Source of the DNA: CBDCUW01 sp963734865
GTDB taxonomy: Bacteria; Planctomycetota; Planctomycetia; Pirellulales; Pirellulaceae
Direction of reading: 5' to 3'
NCBI GenBank assembly: GCA_963734865.1
Contig: CAVTIV010000007.1
Span: 620,001-684,000, forward strand
DNA length: 64,000 bases
Position 1 is the first letter of the stretch. Every line of letters begins with the position of its first letter. Positions 52,727-60,495 of this stretch are shown one piece after another. The position numbers and the translations under genes were made by a program. Under the pieces are notes generated by a model. That model was not told the origin of the DNA. It made no database searches and saw only the letters and a program-made list of their open reading frames with translations.

Positions 52727-55096
52727 ATGAAGTTGTATGAAATCTTGATTTGCTGTGCCGCAGTTGCTACGTCCGCTTCGCTGGTCGCAGCGGAGGATAA
52801 CCAGGGCAGGGCCACTGGAAAAACTGACTACACGGAAGTCATCAGCCACCTAAAGTCGGCGATTCGATCTGAAGTCGAACAAAAGCAACTGCCCGCATTT
52901 TCCATTTCACTGGTCGATAAAGATGACGTCGTCTGGGCCGACGGTTTCGGCTTTCAGGATCGTGACCACAAGGTGCCGGCAACAGCAAAAACCGTGTACC
53001 GTGTCGGCTCGGTCTCGAAACTGTTCACCGATATCGCCGTGATGCAGTTGGTGGAACAGGGCAAACTCGACTTGGACGCGCCGATTCAGCAGTACCTACC
53101 CGACTGGCAACCCAAAAATCCTTACGACATCCCGCTGACGCTTCGTCAGATGATGTCGCATCGTTCGGGTCTTGTGCGTGAGTCACCGGTCGGCAATTAT
53201 TTTGATCCCGATGAACCGACATTGGCCGAAACGGTCGCCAGTCTCAACCGGACATCGCTTGTCTATCGACCACAGACAAAAACCAAATACTCCAACGCCG
53301 CGATCGCCGTTGTGGGCGCTGTTTTGGAAAAGCAGCTGGCCGTTTCGCATCCGCAACGTGTGCGACAGACGATTCTTGAGCCGCTGCAAATGAACAGCAG
53401 TAGCTTTACGATAACGCCGTCCGTCGAACCCAACCTGGCAACCGGATGGATGCGGACCTATGACGGGCGGCGATTCGAGGCGCCAACATTCTTGCTCGGT
53501 ACCGGACCGGCCGGGAACCTCTATTCCAGCGTGCTCGATCTATCAAAATTTCTGGTCTGCATGTTCCACGAAGGCGACTCTCTCGGCGGCCGAATCCTGA
53601 ACAGGGAAACCTACAAGCAAATGACCACACCGCTGACTGACGTCGACGGCAATCCTCAGGGGTTTGGCATTGGCTTTCACGTCCAGGATCTCGACGGTCT
53701 CAGCAAGATCGGTCACGGCGGCGCCGTTTACGGGTTTTCCACGCAGTTAGAAGCGCTGCCTGAACGGAAACTGGGGGTTGCCGCAGCAGCGTCTCTCGAC
53801 GGCGCCAATGGAGTTGTCCAGCGACTGGCCGATTATGCTCTGAGATTGATGATCGCGGCGCAGGACCACAAAGCCCTGCCTTCCTACCGCATCACCGGAC
53901 CGCTACCGCGAGAACGAGCAAAAGAGCTGATCGGCACCTACAGCGAAGTCGATGGCCAGCGGTTCACTCGCATCACAGAGCTCAACGGCAAGGTCTTCAT
54001 GCAGCGCGGTTCGTTCCGCTACGAACTCCGCGCGGCTGCGGATGACGGAACCATCTTGACCGACGATTCGGTTGGTTTCGGTACGGAAGTCAAACTCCAA
54101 GATGCCAACAAACTGATCGTCGCTGAGATCGCATTTGAAAGAACGCCGGATGCGCCACCGGCGGAGATTCCCGAGCGGTGGAAGGGGCTGATTGGCGAAT
54201 ACGGATGGGACCACAATACGCTGTACATCCTGGAAGAGGAGGGCAAGTTGTACGCGTTGATTGAATGGTTCTACTATTACCCGCTGAACGAAGTCAGTGA
54301 GGATCGGTATGAGTTCCCCGACTACGGCCTGTACCATGGCGAAGGTCTGACATTCCATCGCAACTCCGAGGGCATCGCTACCGATGTGGTTGCGGCGGAA
54401 GTGAAGTTTGTTCGCCGAGAAGTGGGTAGCAAAGACGGCGAGACGTTCCGCATCACGCCGGTCAAAGCGATCGATGAACTTCGCGCCGGGGCACTCGCAG
54501 CCTCACCCCCAGCGGAACCGGGCAATTACCGTGAACCCAACTTGGTCGACCTGACCGCACTCGACGCGACGATCAAACTGGACATCCGTTATGCGTCCAC
54601 GAACAACTTCACCGGTGCCGTCTTTTACAAGCAACCGCGAGCCTTTCTGCAGCGGCCTGCTGCCGAGGCGGTCGTACGCGCCAACCAGCGTCTCAAGCCG
54701 CTGGGTCTCGGTCTGCTGATTCACGATGCCTACCGCCCCTGGCACGTGACAAAGATGTTCTGGGACGCGACACCCGATGATCTCAAGAACTTCGTCGCGA
54801 ACCCGGCCAACGGTTCGCGGCACAATCGTGGCTGTGCGGTCGATCTGACGCTGTATGAACTGCAGTCCGGCGAACCGATTCAGATGGTCGCAGGTTACGA
54901 CGAATTCTCATCCCGATCGTTTCCAATGTATCCCGGCGGAACGTCGCGACAACGCTGGTATCGCGAATTGCTCCGTCGCACGATGGAAGCCGAAGGATTC
55001 ACAATCTATGAATTCGAGTGGTGGCACTTTGACTACCAGGATTGGGAAAAGTACCGCATCGGCAACGTCACCTTCGAGCAGATATCGGACCGATAA
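52727..55096 (+). CDS. Secreted fusion: serine beta-lactamase/PBP-type hydrolase + D-Ala-D-Ala dipeptidase (VanX/DdpX type)
   Basis: 789 residues. Signal peptide (residues ~1-22). Residues ~35-380 form a class-C-like serine hydrolase: S95-V-S-K98, Y188-S-N190 and H330-G-G, the nucleophile, tyrosine and KTG-equivalent of beta-lactamase/DD-peptidase-family enzymes. Residues ~395-580 form a beta-rich linker. Residues ~605-789 form a M15D dipeptidase: DAYRP, the zinc site SRHNRGCAVDL (H699, D705), and EFEWWHF (E764 with H767). Both active sites look complete. Combined they could trim stem peptides and split D-Ala-D-Ala outside the cytoplasm. An esterase role for the first domain is an alternative. 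It follows DUF1611 by 19 bases and is convergent with the kinase gene. Confidence 0.88.
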   Translation: MKLYEILICCAAVATSASLVAAEDNQGRATGKTDYTEVISHLKSAIRSEVEQKQLPAFSISLVDKDDVVWADGFGFQDRDHKVPATAKTVYRVGSVSKLFTDIAVMQLVEQGKLDLDAPIQQYLPDWQPKNPYDIPLTLRQMMSHRSGLVRESPVGNYFDPDEPTLAETVASLNRTSLVYRPQTKTKYSNAAIAVVGAVLEKQLAVSHPQRVRQTILEPLQMNSSSFTITPSVEPNLATGWMRTYDGRRFEAPTFLLGTGPAGNLYSSVLDLSKFLVCMFHEGDSLGGRILNRETYKQMTTPLTDVDGNPQGFGIGFHVQDLDGLSKIGHGGAVYGFSTQLEALPERKLGVAAAASLDGANGVVQRLADYALRLMIAAQDHKALPSYRITGPLPRERAKELIGTYSEVDGQRFTRITELNGKVFMQRGSFRYELRAAADDGTILTDDSVGFGTEVKLQDANKLIVAEIAFERTPDAPPAEIPERWKGLIGEYGWDHNTLYILEEEGKLYALIEWFYYYPLNEVSEDRYEFPDYGLYHGEGLTFHRNSEGIATDVVAAEVKFVRREVGSKDGETFRITPVKAIDELRAGALAASPPAEPGNYREPNLVDLTALDATIKLDIRYASTNNFTGAVFYKQPRAFLQRPAAEAVVRANQRLKPLGLGLLIHDAYRPWHVTKMFWDATPDDLKNFVANPANGSRHNRGCAVDLTLYELQSGEPIQMVAGYDEFSSRSFPMYPGGTSRQRWYRELLRRTMEAEGFTIYEFEWWHFDYQDWEKYRIGNVTFEQISDR

Positions 55097-55115
55097 ACAA
55101 CCGCCGCCAAGATGT

Positions 55116-55148
55116 GTTCACCAGTGCCCACCGTTCACCAGTGTCCAC
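55116..55148. repeat. 17-bp tandem duplication at the convergent gene ends
   Basis: GTTCACCAGTGCCCAC (55116-55131) and GTTCACCAGTGTCCAC (55133-55148) differ at one base. The second copy covers the last codons and stop of the kinase gene, so copy number could change the kinase C-terminus. Confidence 0.85.
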
Positions 55149-57894
55149 GACCACGTATGCCCAATTGCTGGCGAAGCTGTTCGGCTTCGTGCATCGCTTT
55201 CTCGGCCTGATCATTGGCACCCACAGAAATCAGAGTCTTGGCCAATTCTTCATGGAGGTGGGCGAGCATGCTGGTCCCAAAGTGATTTTCGGGCCGCAGT
55301 GCGACGTAGGCTTGTTGTTCCTCGACGCATTGCTCGAAAACCAGCCGCGCGTCTTCCATTCTCCCCAATCGTCGAAGATTCTCGCCGCGATCGTGCAGCG
55401 CATTGGCGAGAAACGTGTGATAGGCGGGGATGTCGGCGAAGTCTTGGGTCAGGCTGTGATAGAGTGACACCGATTCAACGTACTTCTTGTCGGCTTCGTC
55501 ACGTTGTGTCCTGGTCAGCGTCCTGCCCAAATCTTTCAGCGTGCGGGCCAGAACGGCACGATAGCGAGCAATCGAGGGGTGGCTCTCGGATATTTGCCGG
55601 GCCAGCGTGACGGCCCGTTGAAGTTGCTTGGCCTGCGTACCGACTTCATTGGAGTTTCGTGGACGGAAGCTTGTCGCGGTTAGCATTTCGCTCAGCTCGC
55701 ATTGATAGTCCGGCACATTCGGGAAGTCACTGACGAGCTGTTCCAGGATCGCGATTCCGGCGGTGCGGATTCTTCGGTGGTCACCAAACCGACTGCCCCA
55801 CAAGGCGAATGGGTAATAGATCCGATAGGCGCGTGCCAGGGCAACCCTGTAGCCCGTATCGTCGGGATGCTCTTGGACCAAGGCTTCCAGAAGTTCAACG
55901 GCATGCTGATGACTCCGTTTGCATTCGTCGCGCCGATGCATCAGCGCTAACGCCTGGCCAAGATTGTTGTACGTTCGTGCCAACTCGGCCTGGCACTTGG
56001 GGTTATCTTTCAGCGATGCCACAGACAGGATCTCTTTTGCACGATGAAATTCCTTTTCCGCCTCATCGAACCGACTGGTCGCATACATGGCCAGGCCAAG
56101 TTGATTGCGCGTACTCGCCCGATCCATTGCCAGCGTCGCATCATCATCATCGACCTGTTTCGAATCGAGGATCGCCAGCGACCGCTTGTAGGCTTGTTCG
56201 GCCTTGCCGTACTCGCCGAGTCGTTCGTAGATATCGCCCACCCGTCGATGAACCTTGGCCGTATCACGTTGCAATTGGGGATTCGACGCGTTTTGTTCAG
56301 CGAATCGGTCGTAGAATTTCAAAGCGTCCTGCAACACGGCGGCGCTGTGGTCAGAGATAGCCATCTGGAATTCGATATCCGATGTCGTCGATTCGCCATT
56401 CTGATCTTCGGTCGTTGATGGGTGTGCCAGCCAGCTCGACGCGAATCGCTCGAGGATCTGGTCCATCGACTCCAGGGCCAATGACAAGTTGTCTTCCGCT
56501 CTGCGATTCTCGGCAACGGCTTCCCGCCACTTCTCGCTAATCAACGCGAAGGAAGAAAATGCAACGATCAGCAACGCGGCGCTCAGGGCAGCGATCGCAG
56601 GATTGCGGCCAGTCCATCGACGCAGTTGTCCGAGTGAACCAACTTGACGCGCATCGACCGGACGCCCCTCAACGAATCGATGTAGATCGTTTGCCAGCTG
56701 TCCAGCGTTTTCATAGCGTCTTTTCGGTTCGCGAGCGATCGCTTTCAATACGATGGCTTCGAGATCGCGAGGAATGTCGGGCCGTAAAGATCGTGGTCGG
56801 GCCGGTTCTCCGCTTAGTATCTTTTCGATCAACCGCGCTCGATTCTTGTCCTCGAACGCCGGTTGCGAAGTCAACAGCTCGTACAGCGTGAGCCCCAAAC
56901 TATAGATGTCGCTGCGCGCGTCCTGTTCACCGCTGAGATGCTCGGGCGCCATGAATCGCAGCGTGCCGGCGACATCATCGGGATCGCTCGGTTTCTCGGA
57001 CTGCAGGACCGTCGCCAGCCCAAAATCGGTAATCCAAACGATTCCATGCGGATCCAACAGCAGATTGCTCGGCTTGATGTCGCGATGCAAGACTCCTTGG
57101 GCATGTGCATAGGCAACGGCCTCGGCAACTTGTATGCCGACATTCGCTATCCAGCGATACTGCGAGCGACTTTGCCGATCCAGCTCAACGGTTGGATTGG
57201 CGATGGATCGAGGTGGCCTGCGGTGGTTGAGCTGGCGTACCGAAATGCCTCCCGACGAGACTTCCGAACCGGCCCGGGTGACGCCGCAGACATTGCCGAG
57301 CGTACTGGTTGATCCGGCTGTCTTGCCAAGCGTTTTATCGCACGATGCATCGCGGCCGTTGCCCGATCGCGAGACGCCGCTCATCGCTTCATCGAGTGCG
57401 ATCCCTTCAATTCGCTGCATCACGTAATAGTGCAATCCATCCTGTTCGCCGACGCCAAAGACGGGAACGATGTTGGTATGATGCAGGCTCGCAGCGGTGC
57501 GTGCTTCTCGATAAAAACGCTCCAGGTGTCGAGAATCTCGTAGCGCCCTTTTGGGAAAAACTTTGACGGCGACACGTCGGCCAAGTGATTGTTGCTCGGC
57601 TTCGTACACCACCCCCATGCCGCCTCGACCGATCTCGCGGATGATTCGGTAGTCGCCCAATTGCTCGAGCCCTTCGATGTGCAGTTCGACTGTCTTACCA
57701 GACGACGTCAGTGAGCAAGCCTTGAACCGCTCCATGGCAAGCATCGCCCGAAACAAACGACGGATTTCGTCGGCCAAATCGGGATGCGCAGTGACGTACT
57801 CTTGAACCGTGACCTGCTCACCGGCCCGTTTCCGTTCGAGAAAATCTTCGCCTAAAATTTCGACTTGATTGCGGTAGTCTGTTGGCTTTGCCAT
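55135..57894 (-). CDS. Membrane Ser/Thr protein kinase with TPR-rich extracytoplasmic region
   Basis: 919 residues. Kinase domain ~82-410: GRGGMGVVYEAE glycine loop, K111 in VAVKVF, H270-R-D-IKPSN, D290-F-G and MAPEHL. Between the hinge and the catalytic loop there is a roughly 75-residue polar Ser/Gly/Arg insertion (~171-245), longer than in typical homologues. One membrane helix (~431-452, NPAIAALSAALLIVAFSSFA) is followed by about 450 residues of TPR-like helices (DTAKVHRRVGDIYERLGEYGKAEQAYKRSL and similar). The gene starts 24 bases after the ECF sigma stop on the same strand, a standard planctomycete pair in which the kinase may act on or with the sigma factor. Its last codons lie in a 17-bp repeat. 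Confidence 0.93.
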   Translation of the reverse strand: MAKPTDYRNQVEILGEDFLERKRAGEQVTVQEYVTAHPDLADEIRRLFRAMLAMERFKACSLTSSGKTVELHIEGLEQLGDYRIIREIGRGGMGVVYEAEQQSLGRRVAVKVFPKRALRDSRHLERFYREARTAASLHHTNIVPVFGVGEQDGLHYYVMQRIEGIALDEAMSGVSRSGNGRDASCDKTLGKTAGSTSTLGNVCGVTRAGSEVSSGGISVRQLNHRRPPRSIANPTVELDRQSRSQYRWIANVGIQVAEAVAYAHAQGVLHRDIKPSNLLLDPHGIVWITDFGLATVLQSEKPSDPDDVAGTLRFMAPEHLSGEQDARSDIYSLGLTLYELLTSQPAFEDKNRARLIEKILSGEPARPRSLRPDIPRDLEAIVLKAIAREPKRRYENAGQLANDLHRFVEGRPVDARQVGSLGQLRRWTGRNPAIAALSAALLIVAFSSFALISEKWREAVAENRRAEDNLSLALESMDQILERFASSWLAHPSTTEDQNGESTTSDIEFQMAISDHSAAVLQDALKFYDRFAEQNASNPQLQRDTAKVHRRVGDIYERLGEYGKAEQAYKRSLAILDSKQVDDDDATLAMDRASTRNQLGLAMYATSRFDEAEKEFHRAKEILSVASLKDNPKCQAELARTYNNLGQALALMHRRDECKRSHQHAVELLEALVQEHPDDTGYRVALARAYRIYYPFALWGSRFGDHRRIRTAGIAILEQLVSDFPNVPDYQCELSEMLTATSFRPRNSNEVGTQAKQLQRAVTLARQISESHPSIARYRAVLARTLKDLGRTLTRTQRDEADKKYVESVSLYHSLTQDFADIPAYHTFLANALHDRGENLRRLGRMEDARLVFEQCVEEQQAYVALRPENHFGTSMLAHLHEELAKTLISVGANDQAEKAMHEAEQLRQQLGIRGRGHW

Positions 57895-57918
57895 CTCTGT
57901 TTCCGAGGCTTACTTGGC

Positions 57919-58551
57919 TCAGGATTCGTCGAAAAAACCGGGTAACTTTTCCAACACATCCGATAGTCGCGACAACGCTCGGACATAGCGATTGCTTGCA
58001 GCCGCTTCCTTGAGCCCCAAGACTTCGGCAACCTCGCTGTTGCGTAGCTCTTCAAAGTGCCGCAGGGCCAACACTTCACGGTCGGTCGCATCCATACTTT
58101 CCAACGCCTGCTCGATCTGTGCAACCAGCTCCGCGTGCATCGCCATCTGGCTCGGCGACGCGAGGTGTGCCACCAAAATTACGGCCATCGACGCCGAGGT
58201 GGCCGCCGCATTGCCTCGGTTAATCGAAATCTCTTGCTTGACATCGCGCATCTCGGCCTTCAAGTGACGCCGATGAACATCAATCAATCGCTGCATGGTC
58301 AACTGGCGAAGCCAGACATAGAACGAAAGTTCCGGCCTCTTGAGGTAATGCCTCATGCGTTGATGTGCGTCGATGTAAACCTCTTGCAGTATGTCCGACG
58401 CATCTTCGCGTCCGCGCAATCGGCGATCCATGCGGAATTCGAGCATCTGCTTCAGGCGATCACGGTGGCGCGAAAACACCCCCACAAAAGCATGTTCATC
58501 ACCCGCATTCAACCGCGCCAGCAGATCTTCGTTGAAAGTTGAGTCGGACAT
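57919..58551 (-). CDS. ECF-family RNA polymerase sigma factor paired with a kinase
   Basis: 210 residues from ATG 58551. Region 2: LRGREDASDILQEVYIDAHQRMRHYLKRPELSFYVWLRQLTMQ. Region 4: LRNSEVAEVLGLKEAAASNRYVRALSRLSDVL. Same subfamily as the sigma at 16295-16944. It is first of a two-gene unit with the TPR kinase. No anti-sigma factor is encoded; kinase-based control is inferred from the gene order. Transcribed divergently from the DUF3179-like gene, with a 9-bp inverted repeat in the shared upstream region. Confidence 0.9.
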   Translation of the reverse strand: MSDSTFNEDLLARLNAGDEHAFVGVFSRHRDRLKQMLEFRMDRRLRGREDASDILQEVYIDAHQRMRHYLKRPELSFYVWLRQLTMQRLIDVHRRHLKAEMRDVKQEISINRGNAAATSASMAVILVAHLASPSQMAMHAELVAQIEQALESMDATDREVLALRHFEELRNSEVAEVLGLKEAAASNRYVRALSRLSDVLEKLPGFFDES

Positions 58552-58764
58552 CAGCTATCCCTGAAACGGAACGGGCCCGTCGACTTACACAGTTGCGTTC
58601 CATGCCAGCAGATCGGCTCAAGTGGCTACCAGAAATCTGTCCTGACCGCGAGTTTTGGCAGTTCGCGGGGCGATTCCAGCCTATTCGGGAAATACCCCGT
58701 GTAAGTAGCACGAACAGACCCGTTTATCAACTTATCGTACTCGCAATCCTGCCAAACGGGGACC

Positions 58765-58785
58765 GATCGGGAGATTCTCCCGATC
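58765..58785. promoter_or_regulatory. Inverted repeat, 9-bp arms, in a divergent promoter region
   Basis: GATCGGGAG (58765-58773) and CTCCCGATC (58777-58785) are exact inverse copies around ATT. The repeat lies between the ECF sigma start (58551) and the DUF3179-like start (58839). It has no T-run, so an operator is more likely than a terminator. It could serve either gene. Confidence 0.5.
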
Positions 58786-58838
58786 CCCCACGCGACCCTT
58801 CAGATCTTGTCTACCCTCTACCCTCGATCGATCGGATC

Positions 58839-59522
58839 ATGTTGCCCTCTCTGACCCAGCAACCCGAAAAACGTAGAATTCGCAGGTCGGTCGGTTTGGC
58901 GATCGTCGTGTTGGCCTCCCTATCGACCGGATTACGCTCTTGGGCGAACCAAAAGATGCTCGTGTCGGGGGATGGCACCGGCAAATACCTACCCGCCGGA
59001 GACGACAGCAAACAGGATGCAATTTGGGAAGAATACCGCAGGATTGCCAAGGGTGGACCGTTCTATCAACCGATGTGGATTATCAAGGACATTCCTGGCG
59101 TTGAACAGCCGGAACTGATTGACGCCGATCAGTTGGACTTGCCCGGCTCAACCGAGGTCGTCGGATTCGAAATCGACGGGCAGCCTTATGCCTTCAATTT
59201 GACACCGATGCGCCGCATTGCTCAGCACATCGTGAACCTTCATGTCAACAACACAGCGGTATCGGTTACCTACTGCGATTCTGTCGATTGCGTCCGCGTG
59301 CTAAGTGGCCAACGGGCCTCCGCGATTCCTCTACGGGTGGGCGGAATGGACGTCGACCATCAACTGGTGGTGATCCTCGGCGAGGAACGCTATGGGCAGG
59401 AATCCAAGCATTTGCCCTTCGCAGACTATCCGTTCACTCGCACAAGCCTGGCAGGTTGGCAGCGAGCACATCCGCACACCCTGATCTTTAACGGCATGCC
59501 GGACCTGAAAGCCGATCTGTAA
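58839..59522 (+). CDS. DUF3179-like protein with N-terminal signal/anchor
   Basis: 227 residues from ATG 58839; the frame opens further upstream but the added residues lack family character and would cover the divergent promoter. A hydrophobic segment (VGLAIVVLASLSTGL) follows a basic start. STEVVGFEIDGQPYAFNLTPMRRIAQHIVN, VSVTYCDSVDCVRVLSG and TSLAGWQRAHPHTLIFNG align in order with the DUF3179 pattern (VxGVxINGExRAYPL, VTYCxLC, WxxxxPxTLVL). The second cysteine spacing differs, so the match is partial. Function of the family is not established. Confidence 0.6.
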   Translation: MLPSLTQQPEKRRIRRSVGLAIVVLASLSTGLRSWANQKMLVSGDGTGKYLPAGDDSKQDAIWEEYRRIAKGGPFYQPMWIIKDIPGVEQPELIDADQLDLPGSTEVVGFEIDGQPYAFNLTPMRRIAQHIVNLHVNNTAVSVTYCDSVDCVRVLSGQRASAIPLRVGGMDVDHQLVVILGEERYGQESKHLPFADYPFTRTSLAGWQRAHPHTLIFNGMPDLKADL

Positions 59523-59686
59523 TTTGCGTTTTTTGCCTCAGCCCCAGTGTAATCTTCGCGATCCGGTCCGTTTGATATCTGCATAGGCGTCGAATTCGCC
59601 GAATGTACGACGTATCTGCCCCACTCAACCCCTGTCACCCGTGCCGTTTCGAGGCTCACGTGATCGCGCTAGCCAAACGCATCCAA

Positions 59687-60334
59687 ATGGATCCCGATAC
59701 CCAATTGATGGTATCGGTGCGAGATGGTGACCTAGCCGCTTTTGACGAGCTCTATCAACGTCATCGTTCTCGAGTCATCGGTCTGATCACTCATTTGATG
59801 GGCAGCAGCAGCGATTCGGAGGACCTTGCCCAGCAGGTCTTCTTTCGTGTGTTCCACGGTCGAGACAGCTACGTGCCTACCGCAAGGTTTTCAACCTGGC
59901 TGTTCACAATCACGAAAAACGTCGCTTTGAATGCCCGTCGCGGCTGTAGTCGGCGGCACGAATTCTCGATTCAGGCGGGCAGTGACCTGGGCGTCGCCCA
60001 ATTCTTCGATTCCAAGCGGTCCTGGGAGCAGGATCCGCAAGAGGCCGCCGTGCAAGCGGAAATCCTGCACGCCGTCAGTGATGCCATCGGGCGACTCGGC
60101 CGTCTTCAGCAACAAGCGATTAGGCTCGTCTATTTCCAGGGCTTCCGATACAGCGCCGCCGCCGAGCAGATGGATTTGACCGAGGACTCTGTCCGACGTC
60201 TGTTGTATCGCGGCAAGAAGAAGCTTCGACTTCTGCTGCAACCCTGCGTTGACGTCCATGCCTTCGGTGAGATGGCTCGGCGGTTCCCGATCAGCAGGGT
60301 CCCCGATCAGCAAGGACGCCGGTCGCTAGGCTGA
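59687..60334 (+). CDS. ECF-family RNA polymerase sigma-70 factor
   Basis: 215 residues from ATG 59687; GTG 59660 or an upstream start at 59603 are possible but add nothing conserved. Region 2 reads GDLAAFDELYQRHRSRVIGLITHLMG .. DSEDLAQQVFFRVFHGRDSYVPTARFSTWLFTITKN. Region 4 reads IGRLGRLQQQAIRLVYFQGFRYSAAAEQMDLTEDSVRRLLYRGKKKLRLLL. This is a different ECF subgroup from the two kinase-linked sigmas (no Leu-Ala-rich linker, classic region 4). The C-terminal tail after residue ~180 is unconserved. No anti-sigma follows; the gene is convergent with the aconitase gene. Confidence 0.88.
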   Translation: MDPDTQLMVSVRDGDLAAFDELYQRHRSRVIGLITHLMGSSSDSEDLAQQVFFRVFHGRDSYVPTARFSTWLFTITKNVALNARRGCSRRHEFSIQAGSDLGVAQFFDSKRSWEQDPQEAAVQAEILHAVSDAIGRLGRLQQQAIRLVYFQGFRYSAAAEQMDLTEDSVRRLLYRGKKKLRLLLQPCVDVHAFGEMARRFPISRVPDQQGRRSLG

Positions 60335-60495
60335 CTCCCCTCTGGGACATCGATCAGCGTATGCCGCCTCTCTGCTGTTGCCGATCGTCGCTGAGATCAC
60401 CGCCGGCTTGTCGTTCGCTGACGAGGACCAGATCAGCAACGTCGATGGCAACCGCGAACAACTTCCAGCTTTCCAAATATCTCCGGCTGCGCCCC

